Positions 1 to 8,960 of a DNA stretch of 24,320 nucleotides are shown in pieces. Each line of letters opens with the position of its first letter. Position 1 is the first letter of the stretch. Location: positions 1 through 24,320 of the IMG/VR virus record IMGVR_UViG_3300010354_000634; one strand, given 5' to 3'. The translations under genes were made by a program, and so were the position numbers. This DNA comes from a virus. The notes under the pieces are model-generated. The model was not told where the DNA came from. It did no database searches and was given only the letters and a program-made list of their open reading frames with translations.

Positions 1-68
1 CCACTAGTATTGGGATTATCTAACTCATCATGATCATCATTAATATGTTGTTGAATTGTTCTGCTCAT
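1..68 (-). CDS. Small hypothetical protein, 3' end outside window
   Basis: An ATG at position 68 opens a frame of 22 codons that runs off the left edge without a stop. The visible part is hydrophilic and rich in Asp, Asn and His, beginning MSRTIQQH. I do not recognise a domain. It follows the hub protein gene on the same strand after a 30-bp gap that contains a GATAAATA motif, so it could be the next gene of the tail operon or have its own late promoter. No clear Shine-Dalgarno sequence is visible. The frame is open, but too little is seen to say more. Confidence 0.5.
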   Translation of the reverse strand, partial: MSRTIQQHINDDHDELDNPNTS

Positions 69-92
69 AATGAACAAGAAGTTAATTATGAT

Positions 93-100
93 TATTTATC
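93..100 (-). promoter_or_regulatory. Candidate late promoter (GATAAATA)
   Basis: Minus-strand GATAAATA overlaps the stop codon of the hub gene and lies 24 bp upstream of the ATG at 68. It fits the NATAAATA pattern seen upstream of gp26, the gp54-like gene and the homing endonuclease here. A single 7-8 bp match in AT-rich DNA is weak evidence. Confidence 0.35.
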
Positions 101-1406
101 ACATTTTCATTGGTTTTCTTCCATAAGCCTCACGAATCAATTCTAATGAGGTAAAACATTGTTGCTGTGGGTCTATTCTATGGCATAAACTTGAAATTAA
201 ATATATTCCACTAATTCTCGGATCATAAGTTGGATTTGGTTTAGTTGATTGTTCTGGAAAATCACAATAAATTAATTGTCCTGCTTCTAAACTAAAATCT
301 CCAGCAATAGTAATATTAAGTTTTACTGTAAATGCTTGATTATATCTAGATGATGATGCAGAAAGATAATCTTCTTTAATAGTATCTAATTCTTTTGACT
401 GCTCAACTGGTTTAAGATTTCCAATTGATTTTGATCCAGTAAAAAATCTGGATGGATTGGAAATAAAATCTTGATTTAAATTTTTTCCAAATTCAGATGC
501 CAATGAAGATACTGATGATAATTGAGATCCAATATCTAAAGGATTACAATTATAAACACTTTCTTGAGTACTGAATAAATTTACAGAAGAATTAAAAGTA
601 CCCATTTGAAGTTGATTCTTAAAATCAGAATCATCAACTACTTGAGAACTTAATATTTTTCCAGTATATCCTGGTGGGGGATCTGAAACTGTATTATTTT
701 CGATATATTTTTTTGTATATTCTTGTTCAAATAACCCATCAATAGATTTAAATCTATAACCACTTTTAGTTTCAAAGAAAAAGTACCCAGCAATCAATCC
801 AAGAGCACTTGTTCCTTCTTTAATTGATTGTGATGCTAACCACATAATAAAATAGAAAGGTTTTTTGATAGTTGCAATAAATGACCTTTCATTTTTAGTT
901 GGTTCAATATCTATTTTCTTAGGTGTTTTTAATCCCTCATCTCCAGTTTTAATAATTTTAGTTACTGAATCTGAAATTTTTCCGTCATATCTTTTCTTTA
1001 TTCTAACACTTTCATTCAATAAAAATTCTTTTGATACTAATTCAATAATTTCAAATTCTCTTAGTTTATCATTACCTTTATCTCTTGCACCAATATACAA
1101 AGCAGTATCATCTGTCTTAAAAGATATCTTTTGTTTCAAAGCATCTTCAATTTCAATATAAACTTTTTCACCACGACTAATTTTTATTTTATTTGATGCA
1201 GTAATATTTCCGCCAGTTCCATCATCTCCACTAACTGCATTTCCAGTATCTACAAAAGCAATTGACATTCTCACAGTTTCGGAAAGAATATTTTCATAAT
1301 AATAAAGTTCAGCAATACCTCCATTAAACGCAAGAGGTTTACCTCCAGCATTAGGAAATATTTCAAATATAGGAACATTACTGCTATTGAGTTCGTTTAA
1401 AGACAT
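99..1406 (-). CDS. Baseplate hub protein, gp27-like
   Basis: 435 residues, acting in the virion tail. The N-terminal half is beta-rich and reads like the first hub domain of gp27-type proteins (residues about 30-150, with the segment IIELVSKEFLLNESVRIKKR). The C-terminal part (about 365-425) has the pattern 'GDFSLEAGQLIYCDFPE' followed by 'GIYLISSLCHRI', typical of hub proteins that form the ring above the central spike. T4 gp27 is of similar length (391 residues). The gene starts one base after the stop of the 1090-residue hydrolase gene, in the tail operon led by gp26 and gp51, which agrees with a hub role. The assignment rests on pattern and gene order rather than a diagnostic motif; 'virion structural protein' is the safe call. 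Confidence 0.65.
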   Translation of the reverse strand: MSLNELNSSNVPIFEIFPNAGGKPLAFNGGIAELYYYENILSETVRMSIAFVDTGNAVSGDDGTGGNITASNKIKISRGEKVYIEIEDALKQKISFKTDDTALYIGARDKGNDKLREFEIIELVSKEFLLNESVRIKKRYDGKISDSVTKIIKTGDEGLKTPKKIDIEPTKNERSFIATIKKPFYFIMWLASQSIKEGTSALGLIAGYFFFETKSGYRFKSIDGLFEQEYTKKYIENNTVSDPPPGYTGKILSSQVVDDSDFKNQLQMGTFNSSVNLFSTQESVYNCNPLDIGSQLSSVSSLASEFGKNLNQDFISNPSRFFTGSKSIGNLKPVEQSKELDTIKEDYLSASSSRYNQAFTVKLNITIAGDFSLEAGQLIYCDFPEQSTKPNPTYDPRISGIYLISSLCHRIDPQQQCFTSLELIREAYGRKPMKM

Positions 1407-1407
1407 A

Positions 1408-4400
1408 TTACAGCATTTCTAGAGTATCGAATAAATGTGAAGTATTATTAATTGATGGTGATGAAGCTACTAGTGTTCTTCTATCTATAACAGTTGTACC
1501 TCCCATATCACTATCACTACTATCATCTATTATTACAAGTAACTCTTCATCTTTCTCATAAGAAGCATATTTGGTCAAAGAATCAATAATTCCAGGAACA
1601 TTCTTTTGTAGTGATGTTCTATCATTAATTTTATAGTTAAGAATATCCAGCAATCCAGGTGTAAATTTTTCAACGGTTTTATATGAACCAGAATCAATTA
1701 CATATTCCTTACCCTTTTCTCCAATCAAAGCCATATGAGGTCCATCTAAAGTTTCTCCACCTTTTTCATATGCAACGTGAACGTGGTCATAATGAATAGC
1801 ATTTGTCCCATTTCCACCACCAGCCCACTTAGATTTTGTAACTGGACCCCAAGTAGTTAAAGGAACTTTTTTGCCCTTCTTAACTCCAAATCCTAAAGGA
1901 GTATAAATTAATTCTTTTAATTTTGATCCATAGTTTTCATAAACATGTTTTGCAAATGCTAATTGTTGAGGAGTGCCTAATCCAACTCCATCATTTGAAT
2001 AGTCTCTTGCTCTATCAACACCGTGCCATCCACGAGATCCTTGTCTATATCCAGAGTATAAAGATAATCCAAATTTTTTAGCTATAGGGTTAAAATCATC
2101 TACGGATCTAACAGATTTAGATCCTATTTTTTCATCTTTTCCACTATAACTTTTATTCTCAGATTTTACACTTTCAGATTTTGCACGTTCTCGTGCAACT
2201 CCAAGTTCTTTATTATAAAGTGTTATGAGTTTATCTGGATTCTTATATGCCTGCCCATAATAACTCTTACCACCTTTTGGCGAATATGGAATAGATGCCC
2301 AAATAGGTGCTAATTTATCAAGAACTTTTGTTGTCAGTCCATTTTTTTTAAGCATCTCAGTGGTAACACCAGCCCTTTCAATTTCTTTAATGGCCATTTT
2401 ATCTTGATTAGCAGGACTGAATAAATCATTACCACGTAATCCTGCCTGCTTTGCAAAATGATCCCTTAAATCTTTGAACTGATATCTACCAACAACTGCA
2501 GATCCAGTGGCTTTAGTTTTGCCTGCCCTCATAAATGATGTCTGCAAATCATGAACTTGTTGTATAGTTTGAGTTGTTAAATCAGTTGGTCCATGTATTT
2601 GATATCCTGCCCAAGTACTATATCCAGGTGGACCAGTTGCTCCCCCACTATTTTTACTAGTTCCTTCAGCATAAGCAAGAACTTCCAAAAGGGCTCTCAT
2701 TTCTGGAGTGCCGTATTGTGATCCTCCACCACCCCCACCTCCACCTCCACCACCTTCATCTACTCCTGCTTCAGTACCCTTTTGAATATTTTCTTGAGTC
2801 ATCTCTTCTCTACCAACAGGTCTTTGTAGAGACAATTCTCTAGATAAATTTCTAAGTGTTGCGTTCACTCCAGTAGAAGTAGAATCTTCAATAGATTTTG
2901 CTATAACATCAGTATAATCTTCGCCCGCAAAAAACTCACGAACATCAACTTCTCCACCACCAGCAAATCCAAGTGTTCCTGTTTGGAATGTTGTATTAAT
3001 CCAACCATTTAAACCCTTTCCCGCATTTTTATAATCTAACTTATCGGGTCTCTGCCCTAACACTGTCTTAATTGCAAGAGTAAAGAATGGTCCAAAGAAA
3101 TCAGATCTTCCTAGAATATCATTACTTTTAACTAAAAATTCTTGTGGATTTGAAACTTTACCCTTTAACTTTTCTGGTTCAGGTTGTGTTTGTGTTTGTT
3201 GTTCAGATTGTTTATTTTGTCCAAATAATCCTCCCAACCAACCAAGAAATCCTTTTGGTTTTTCTGGATTTGGGAAGACCTTTTGAACCTTATCTTCACC
3301 ACCAACAGAAAGACCGGGTTTTAATTTTCTAGGAACAATAGATAAAGATCTTTTTTGTTTCTTTTTCTTTATGCTTCTTCTTGGAGAACTTTTTGTTGAA
3401 GGTCTCCCACCTTCAGCAGCCTTTACAGTTTTACCACCTTTTGACTGAGGTTTTTTACCAGTAAAGAACATATCATATAATGCTCCGCCAATTGCATCCC
3501 CAGCAATTCCACCAATCAATCCTCCAATAAAATTACCAGCAACTGGAACAACAGTTCCTGCTGCGGCACCAATAGCAGCAAGAATTCCTGCACCTATTGC
3601 TCTAAATGCTGCTCTACCTGGATTTTCTCCCAGAGCAACAGATAACCCAAAATCAATTAAAGCGCCAATAACGGGGAGTGGAATTCTTTTTAGAAATGGT
3701 CTTACTGAAGAAAGTAATGCTTTTCCTTTAAGTGCCCCACCAGATGTAGTTACTGTAGGTCTTTGTCTAAGTGGATTTCTTATATCTGGTCTACCAGCAG
3801 TTCTACCACCAGAGGTAGTTACTGTAGGTCTTTGTCTAAGTGGATTTCTTATATCTGGTCTACCAGCAGTTCTACCACCAGATGTGGTTATTGAAGGTTT
3901 TCCTCCAGCAATAGATCCAGTTTTTGGAACATTTCCACCTTTACCTTTACTTAACCCACCAGATCCTGCAGCAACCATTCCGGCGATAATGGCAAGATTT
4001 AAAAACTTATTCAGTAATCCAGAAAGTTGATCAAATTTGTTTACACCATCTTCACCAAAAATATTTTTGATAAACCCACGACTAGAATCATATGCTTTAT
4101 ATCCCCAATCAATAAATGTTACTAATCCATCCAATAATTTTCCACCAGTATCAATAATAAAATCACTAACTTTTATGATAACTGGAAGTATTTTTAAAAG
4201 TTGTGGAAGAAAATCAAGTAATCTAACCGCAATAAATCCTAGAAAAGTTTTAAAAATAAAATTCTTAATCCTATCAAATAAACTCAATTTTGGTAGTTCT
4301 GGTAATTTAATACCTTCCACTTTTGGATCTTTTTTCTTTTCTAATTCTTTTTCTCTTTTTTTAAACTTATCATTTTCAGATTGTAATCTAGAAATTTTAG

Positions 4401-4680
4401 ATCTTTTTAATTTAAGTAAATATGATTGATTTAAAAGTTTATCAACTTTAATAACCTTATCTTTTATTACAGAACAGCAATCATTTTTCTTTTCTTGATT
4501 TTGTTTTGAAGAAGTTGATGTAGATGAAAAATCACTAAAAATTCTTTGAGGTTTTGTAATAGAAAAATTTTTAGATTTTGTTTTTGGATTACTACTATTC
4601 AATAACTTATCAGGTTTTACTAAATTACCTTTTGAGGATTTTATTAGTGAAGATTTTGAAAAAGGTATTAATTTAGACAT
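1408..4680 (-). CDS. Large tail/baseplate protein with lytic transglycosylase and peptidase-like domains (functional analogue of gp5)
   Basis: 1090 residues. In order: a charged N terminus with a Cys-Cys pair (68-69) and a Lys/Glu-rich coiled-coil stretch; amphipathic helices at about 137-170; a 23-residue tandem repeat; a Gly/Ala-rich 'glycine zipper' at about 361-400; a basic linker; an 11-Gly run near 645; then a domain at about 661-825 resembling lambda endolysin R, with AYAEGT (putative catalytic Glu672), VVGRYQF and APIWASIPY. A last domain at about 860-975 has HGVDRARDY and HYDHVHV, like ARB_07466/VanY-type peptidases. T4 gp5 also carries a muramidase in the baseplate spike, so local digestion of peptidoglycan during DNA entry is inferred. 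The gene lies 6 bp after the 1102-residue structural gene. The transglycosylase call is strong; the peptidase call is moderate. Confidence 0.8.
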   Translation of the reverse strand: MSKLIPFSKSSLIKSSKGNLVKPDKLLNSSNPKTKSKNFSITKPQRIFSDFSSTSTSSKQNQEKKNDCCSVIKDKVIKVDKLLNQSYLLKLKRSKISRLQSENDKFKKREKELEKKKDPKVEGIKLPELPKLSLFDRIKNFIFKTFLGFIAVRLLDFLPQLLKILPVIIKVSDFIIDTGGKLLDGLVTFIDWGYKAYDSSRGFIKNIFGEDGVNKFDQLSGLLNKFLNLAIIAGMVAAGSGGLSKGKGGNVPKTGSIAGGKPSITTSGGRTAGRPDIRNPLRQRPTVTTSGGRTAGRPDIRNPLRQRPTVTTSGGALKGKALLSSVRPFLKRIPLPVIGALIDFGLSVALGENPGRAAFRAIGAGILAAIGAAAGTVVPVAGNFIGGLIGGIAGDAIGGALYDMFFTGKKPQSKGGKTVKAAEGGRPSTKSSPRRSIKKKKQKRSLSIVPRKLKPGLSVGGEDKVQKVFPNPEKPKGFLGWLGGLFGQNKQSEQQTQTQPEPEKLKGKVSNPQEFLVKSNDILGRSDFFGPFFTLAIKTVLGQRPDKLDYKNAGKGLNGWINTTFQTGTLGFAGGGEVDVREFFAGEDYTDVIAKSIEDSTSTGVNATLRNLSRELSLQRPVGREEMTQENIQKGTEAGVDEGGGGGGGGGGGSQYGTPEMRALLEVLAYAEGTSKNSGGATGPPGYSTWAGYQIHGPTDLTTQTIQQVHDLQTSFMRAGKTKATGSAVVGRYQFKDLRDHFAKQAGLRGNDLFSPANQDKMAIKEIERAGVTTEMLKKNGLTTKVLDKLAPIWASIPYSPKGGKSYYGQAYKNPDKLITLYNKELGVARERAKSESVKSENKSYSGKDEKIGSKSVRSVDDFNPIAKKFGLSLYSGYRQGSRGWHGVDRARDYSNDGVGLGTPQQLAFAKHVYENYGSKLKELIYTPLGFGVKKGKKVPLTTWGPVTKSKWAGGGNGTNAIHYDHVHVAYEKGGETLDGPHMALIGEKGKEYVIDSGSYKTVEKFTPGLLDILNYKINDRTSLQKNVPGIIDSLTKYASYEKDEELLVIIDDSSDSDMGGTTVIDRRTLVASSPSINNTSHLFDTLEML
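3737..3890 (-). repeat. 69-bp in-frame tandem repeat (2 full copies plus a partial third)
   Basis: Copies begin at 3737 and 3806 with a partial third from 3875. They encode a 23-residue unit containing SGGRTAGRPDIRNPLRQRP. The two full copies differ at about one base (gat/gag near 3745 and 3814), so the duplication is recent or kept uniform by recombination. The repeat lies in the basic linker before the glycine-zipper region. Confidence 0.95.
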
Positions 4681-4686
4681 TATTTT

Positions 4687-7600
4687 TTACCTATAAATTC
4701 CATATGCTGAAACGGATTTTACAACTGGTTTTGGATGTTTAGGTGAAAAATTAGGAACATTTTGAGTTGTTTGGCGACTGCTTCCAGAACTTCTTCTTGA
4801 TGATGAATTTGTTTTTACAACTACAGTTTTTGGACCGTTAGATTTAACCGGACCTGGCGGTGCTTTTGAAACTGGCTTTGCTTTTGCTATTTGTGCTTTT
4901 TTTGCTTGTTGTTGGGCAATTCTAGATCCACCGCCAAACGCTCCCATCTTATCCCACCAAGGACGTTTTGCTTCCAATCTTTGTTGATTCGTTGTTCTTT
5001 GTGATTGCCCTCTACCAGTTCCTCTTGGATCTCCACCAGGACCATAAGGTTGGTTTTTATTCTTTGGTAATGATGATGGAGCATATCTTCCATATCCACC
5101 AGAATTAGCGAAATCTTCTGCTTGTTTTCTTTGCTGCCTCTGTATCGCAGCAGAACTACCACCAAATACTCCCATCTTATCCCACCAAGGACGTTTTGCT
5201 TCTAATGCTTTTTGATTTAATGCTTTCTTTTGCTCTTCTTTTTGTCGTTTTACATCTTTTTCATTTCTTCTATTAGCTTCATTTAAGGCAGCTCTTTGAT
5301 TAGATTGCAATTGTTCTTTCCCCAATGAAAGAAGCATCTTAATTTCTTCAGGCTTCATATATTTTCTTAAGTCATCAACTTGAACTTTTGTTTTAAATCT
5401 CATTGCAAGTTTTGACATTGCTTCTCTTTCAGGATCATAACCAAATATCTTATTTCTTAAAGATAATGCAAACTGAACTTTTGGACCACCTTCAGTAGCA
5501 TCAGCCAAAGGTTTGAGATTAAATTTTTTGGCCCACCATCCCAAAGACTTTATACCTTTACTATCATCCTGAAATGTTTTAAGTTGTTTATCATATTCTG
5601 CCTGAGCAGATCCTAAATTAATTTGATTTTTTCCTTTCCCTCCCTTTTGTGGATCAAATCCATAAGTATCCATTAAATATGGAGATCCATCCGGTCCAAC
5701 GAAAAATCTAACTGTACCTTGCTCTCTTCTGATAGGGTTTTTGCTATCTAGATCATATGCATCAATCATATCTCCACTTTTTAATGTACCAGCAGCCAAT
5801 CCTGCTTTTACTTTTTTGAGGTAATAAGCACGAGATTCATTACTCATTTTATTGACTTGCAATTGTCCTACATTATATGCCCTATCAATTCCAGAAGCAC
5901 CACCATAAAAAGCAGAAGTAAAATTTTCTCCTTTTTTATTAATATTTCTAGTACTTCTTCCCATTCCAATTTTAGTCAAATAATTCTCAGTTAGTGCTTT
6001 ATTAGCAGTACTTATTCCTGGAAGATTTGGCAACATATCACTTAAAAAATTAGTAGCCTGAGATTTAGCAGCGCCTTCAAATCTACCTCTTTTACTTAAA
6101 TATCCTTCTTTAATTCCATAGTTAACTGCTCCATCTTTTAATCCACCTACGAATTTTGCACTTTTATTATAAACTTGCTTTGCTGCATCTATACCTTGTT
6201 TTACATATGGATCATTTATAATCCTATTATAGGTATCTCCTGCAAGTTCTTTAGCTCTGTTGATTTCTCTTCCAGCAGAATTTATTCCTTGTCCTGCAAG
6301 TTCTTTAGCTCTGTTGATTTCTCTTCCAGCAGAATTTATTCCTTGTCCTGCAAGTTCTTTAGCTCTGTTGATTTCTCTTCCAATTTCAGGTAACAATCCT
6401 GAAGTGTTAGATCCACCGCCACCCCTTCGATTACCCTGATCATATCCACCACCAGATCCTTTAGGTGGCCATGTTCTAGGATCTCTAATATCAATATCTC
6501 TGCCAAAAAAATTATCAAAAAACTTATCCACTTGATATAAAGGATCTTTATTACTTCCCCCATAATCACCACTACCAATACGTCCTCCAGTAGCAGCATA
6601 AGTTACTCCATTGGTAATGGTAGGATTATTTGTTCCACCCCCAGAAGCGTTCATTGCTTCAAGAGTATCTACACCATACTTATTTACAGCACCTACCGAC
6701 ATTACAAATTCACCATCAGTAAGCATTGCAGGAACCTTATCTGTTCCCTTTTTGCCTTTTACAACTCCACTTGAAAGATTAAATCCACTCGCAAATCCCC
6801 CACTAGAAAATCCATATGCTTTAGTTTTTCCAGATTGTATGAAACTTATCTGCTCATCTATTTCAGAACCTTTATTTTGAAGTTTTTCAAATAAATTAAG
6901 ATTTGCTTTTTGTTGTTGAAGTTGTCTTATTTTATCTTCTGCAGTTCCAGGTGCTTTTTTAGTTTCTCTTTCCTTTTCGTTTACTGTTCCAGGAAAGATT
7001 GCTGGTACAGTTGCCCCAGCAGTAAATAAAGCAATTCCCGCACCTATAGGAGTTTTTATGAATTTTAGAAGTTGAGGTATTGCAACCTTTCCAATTTGAA
7101 ATATAAATCTACCAACTATTCCAGTAGTTGATCGAACGAGTTTACCGAAAGTTGTTCCAAATAAAACATATCCGCCAAGTAAGGCAGGCCACCAATCCTT
7201 AAAAAATCTAATTAAACTTTTAATCTTACCTTGATTTTTTGGATCAGCAATCCAATTTATTAACTTAACAAGTATTCTACCAAAAATTATAGTAGTAATG
7301 TACTTTATTATTCTATCAAATATAGATTGAAATGGTTTTGTAATTGCAGCAAACGCTTTTTTAATTCCTGAGAATGGTGATGTTTCTAATGATTTTTCTC
7401 TTTCTTGTCTACTTTGAGTTTCTCTATTTTTTCTTTCTTTTTCAGATTGCTTCTTATCAAAATCATTGATATTAGTTAATGTTTTTAAAATAGAATCTAA
7501 TTTTTTTCCAATTTGCTCACAGCAAGTTGGTTTTTTTTGTTTAGTAACCTTTGTCGTTTTTTCCGTAATATCTCTTACATTTACCTTTTCAACCTTGGGT

Positions 7601-7995
7601 TGATAAAAGAATTTTTCTGTTGATAATTTTCCTTTTGTGGATTTTACAATTGCACCAGTTTTTGGAAAGTTGCCATCCTTATCTTTTGGTGGTCCTCCGG
7701 ATGGATCTTTTCTTGAAGATTGTGGAGTTGCTCCAGAAACTTTTACTTTTTTTTGTTTAATCTTAACTCTTTTATTTGTTCTATCTTTTATTTTCCATAC
7801 TCTCTTAAGTTCTTCCTCTAAAAGATTTTGTTCCTCTATAGGAAGTTGATTCCCAACTAAACGATGAGAAGCAAGTTTCTTTTTAATTCTTTCGAAGTAA
7901 GTCTGGTAATCAATTTCAGTTCCAGATTCTAATCTAAGTAATCTAAGAATTACTTCATTGATATTCTCTGTAGCAACTCCTTGATTACCAGCCAT
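4687..7995 (-). CDS. Large virion structural protein, tape-measure-like candidate
   Basis: 1102 residues from the ATG at 7995. An in-frame ATG at 8034 would overlap gp51 by 50 bp, so the shorter form with 11 bp overlap is preferred. The N-terminal part is charged, with a Cys-Cys pair at 158-159 and a coiled-coil segment. Two hydrophobic helical segments follow at about 225-285 (FGRILVKLINWI; WWPALLGGYVLFG). A 'DGEFVMSVGAVNKYGVDTL' motif lies near 425-445. After it come a Gly-rich region, a triplicated 18-residue repeat, a globular stretch and a basic, Gln-rich tail carrying two EAKRPWWDKMG motifs. The order gp26-gp51-this gene matches the T4 region that encodes hub and tape measure (gp27-gp28-gp29), so a tape-measure role is plausible but inferred. 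Structural role likely; exact role unknown. Confidence 0.75.
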   Translation of the reverse strand: MAGNQGVATENINEVILRLLRLESGTEIDYQTYFERIKKKLASHRLVGNQLPIEEQNLLEEELKRVWKIKDRTNKRVKIKQKKVKVSGATPQSSRKDPSGGPPKDKDGNFPKTGAIVKSTKGKLSTEKFFYQPKVEKVNVRDITEKTTKVTKQKKPTCCEQIGKKLDSILKTLTNINDFDKKQSEKERKNRETQSRQEREKSLETSPFSGIKKAFAAITKPFQSIFDRIIKYITTIIFGRILVKLINWIADPKNQGKIKSLIRFFKDWWPALLGGYVLFGTTFGKLVRSTTGIVGRFIFQIGKVAIPQLLKFIKTPIGAGIALFTAGATVPAIFPGTVNEKERETKKAPGTAEDKIRQLQQQKANLNLFEKLQNKGSEIDEQISFIQSGKTKAYGFSSGGFASGFNLSSGVVKGKKGTDKVPAMLTDGEFVMSVGAVNKYGVDTLEAMNASGGGTNNPTITNGVTYAATGGRIGSGDYGGSNKDPLYQVDKFFDNFFGRDIDIRDPRTWPPKGSGGGYDQGNRRGGGGSNTSGLLPEIGREINRAKELAGQGINSAGREINRAKELAGQGINSAGREINRAKELAGDTYNRIINDPYVKQGIDAAKQVYNKSAKFVGGLKDGAVNYGIKEGYLSKRGRFEGAAKSQATNFLSDMLPNLPGISTANKALTENYLTKIGMGRSTRNINKKGENFTSAFYGGASGIDRAYNVGQLQVNKMSNESRAYYLKKVKAGLAAGTLKSGDMIDAYDLDSKNPIRREQGTVRFFVGPDGSPYLMDTYGFDPQKGGKGKNQINLGSAQAEYDKQLKTFQDDSKGIKSLGWWAKKFNLKPLADATEGGPKVQFALSLRNKIFGYDPEREAMSKLAMRFKTKVQVDDLRKYMKPEEIKMLLSLGKEQLQSNQRAALNEANRRNEKDVKRQKEEQKKALNQKALEAKRPWWDKMGVFGGSSAAIQRQQRKQAEDFANSGGYGRYAPSSLPKNKNQPYGPGGDPRGTGRGQSQRTTNQQRLEAKRPWWDKMGAFGGGSRIAQQQAKKAQIAKAKPVSKAPPGPVKSNGPKTVVVKTNSSSRRSSGSSRQTTQNVPNFSPKHPKPVVKSVSAYGIYR
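4941..5202 (-). repeat. Dispersed 34-bp direct repeat (4941-4974 and 5169-5202)
   Basis: The two 34-bp stretches are identical and encode the same EAKRPWWDKMG peptide, 228 bp apart, near the C terminus of the large structural protein. Neighbouring sequence (Gln/Lys-rich, FGG motif) is also similar, so a longer segment probably duplicated and diverged. Confidence 0.85.
6242..6382 (-). repeat. 54-bp in-frame tandem repeat (2 full copies plus a partial third)
   Basis: Copies start at 6242, 6296 and 6350 and are nearly identical. They encode an 18-residue unit with INRAKELAGQGINSAGRE periodicity, predicted to be an amphipathic helix. Unit number probably varies between related phages. Confidence 0.95.
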
Positions 7996-8173
7996 TACTT
8001 TGTTGGTTTTGTTTTTGCTTTTGTTCTTCTTCATGTAAATGTTGCTTCAGCAACTCAACATAAACATCCCTCTCCCAAGGAATCATATTTTCAATTTCAG
8101 TTAATGAATATTTATGATACTGCATCAAAGAAAAATTTAACCTGAAGTAATTCTCCAGGTCCATATGACACAT
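7985..8173 (-). CDS. 51: Baseplate hub assembly protein, gp51-like
   Basis: 62 residues, starting 2 bp after the gp26 stop. The core pattern HKYSLTEIENMIPWERDVYVELL, followed by a charged Glu/Gln/Lys-rich tail, is the one I associate with the short gp51-like 'baseplate hub assembly catalyst' of cyanomyophages, which is much shorter than T4 gp51. Its place directly after gp26 supports this. A second in-frame ATG at codon 4 is possible. The protein is thought to help assemble the hub rather than to remain in the virion; that is known for T4 and inferred here. Confidence 0.65.
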   Translation of the reverse strand: MCHMDLENYFRLNFSLMQYHKYSLTEIENMIPWERDVYVELLKQHLHEEEQKQKQNQQSNGW

Positions 8174-8175
8174 TC

Positions 8176-8895
8176 CTATGCGAAAAAACTTGATAACCCT
8201 TCCAAAACAACTTCACTTTCAACATTTGTCTTTGGATTTACTACTTTAATAGTATGAGAAAGTTTAGGCATAGTCTCAAAGAACTTTTCAATTTGCTTAA
8301 ATTGAGTTGTATTCATTTGATCAAGAAATTCCATAAGTTCCTTTTTGGTCACATCAGCAGCAACCCAAACTTCATCTTCATTGTAAATCTTATCAACACA
8401 AGATGCAATCAATTCAAATGATTGATCCATTGCATTATTTGCAGAAAGATCAAAGTTATTTTTGATAAATTGATCTAATGATGGATACTTCATTTCCATC
8501 ATTAAATTGTCATCTAACTTTATTTTATTAGTATGATCTGGATTTCTTTGAACACCAATATCATCTACATTGATTTTAATTTCAACGCTAGTCTCTTCAT
8601 CATCTGGACAAATTACATTAACTTCAATTTCTTCTCCTACGGATTTTGCACGAATATTTAAGAAAAGATATTCAATATCAAATGTAGGAAGTGATTCTAC
8701 TTTAATTCCTTTGGTCTCTACACAATTTTTAATTACAGTTTTAATTGCAGTAGTAATCTGTTTAGTATCTTCTGATTCTAATGCGATAACTAAAAGTTTT
8801 TCTTCTTTAACTAGAAAAGGTCTATATCTAATAGTTTCGCCAGTAGAAGGTAATTTTAGATCGTAAGATGGTGTGGCAATTTTTGGTAAAGGCAT
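8176..8895 (-). CDS. 26: Baseplate hub subunit gp26
   Basis: 239 residues with the features of the T4 gp26 baseplate family: an N-terminal segment PKIATPSYDLKLPSTGETIRYRPF, then FLVKEEKLLVIALES and, at about 70-100, FDIEYLFLNIRAKSVGE followed by a short beta domain. T4 gp26 (208 residues) is part of the baseplate hub. This is the first gene of the minus-strand tail operon, with a CATAAATA late promoter about 30 bp upstream and a leader shared with the gene at 20167-20739. AGGA five bases before the ATG may serve as ribosome binding site. A confident call. Confidence 0.88.
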   Translation of the reverse strand: MPLPKIATPSYDLKLPSTGETIRYRPFLVKEEKLLVIALESEDTKQITTAIKTVIKNCVETKGIKVESLPTFDIEYLFLNIRAKSVGEEIEVNVICPDDEETSVEIKINVDDIGVQRNPDHTNKIKLDDNLMMEMKYPSLDQFIKNNFDLSANNAMDQSFELIASCVDKIYNEDEVWVAADVTKKELMEFLDQMNTTQFKQIEKFFETMPKLSHTIKVVNPKTNVESEVVLEGLSSFFA

Positions 8896-8914
8896 AATTC
8901 CTAAAACAATTCAG
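8891..8914 (-). promoter_or_regulatory. Conserved leader/translation start element of gp26 (copy 1)
   Basis: The minus strand from 8914 reads CTGAATTGTTTTAG and runs into the ATGCC of gp26. It matches the leader of the gene at 20739 at 21 of 24 positions. See the copy at 20735-20758. Confidence 0.6.
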
Positions 8915-8920
8915 TCGTTT

Positions 8921-8932
8921 TATTTATTTATG
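8921..8932 (-). promoter_or_regulatory. Late promoter of the tail operon (CATAAATA)
   Basis: Minus-strand CATAAATAAATA, 26-37 bp upstream of the gp26 ATG, contains a near-exact T4-type late promoter box (TATAAATA). It lies upstream of the first gene of a virion operon, as expected for gp55/gp33-dependent late transcription. Confidence 0.7.
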
Positions 8933-8960
8933 TGCCAGTTGGGGAAGTGGCACAAGGATA

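Noticed and set aside
865-1161. 98-codon plus-strand frame in the hub gene (also 3144, 4037, 6175, 6611, 8570 plus)
   Set aside because: All lie antisense inside well-supported structural genes, lack ribosome binding sites and have Phe/Ser/Leu-biased composition expected from complements of Lys/Glu/Asn-rich genes.
3737-3890. Possible CRISPR-like array
   Set aside because: Copies are contiguous and in frame with no unique spacers; a coding tandem repeat.
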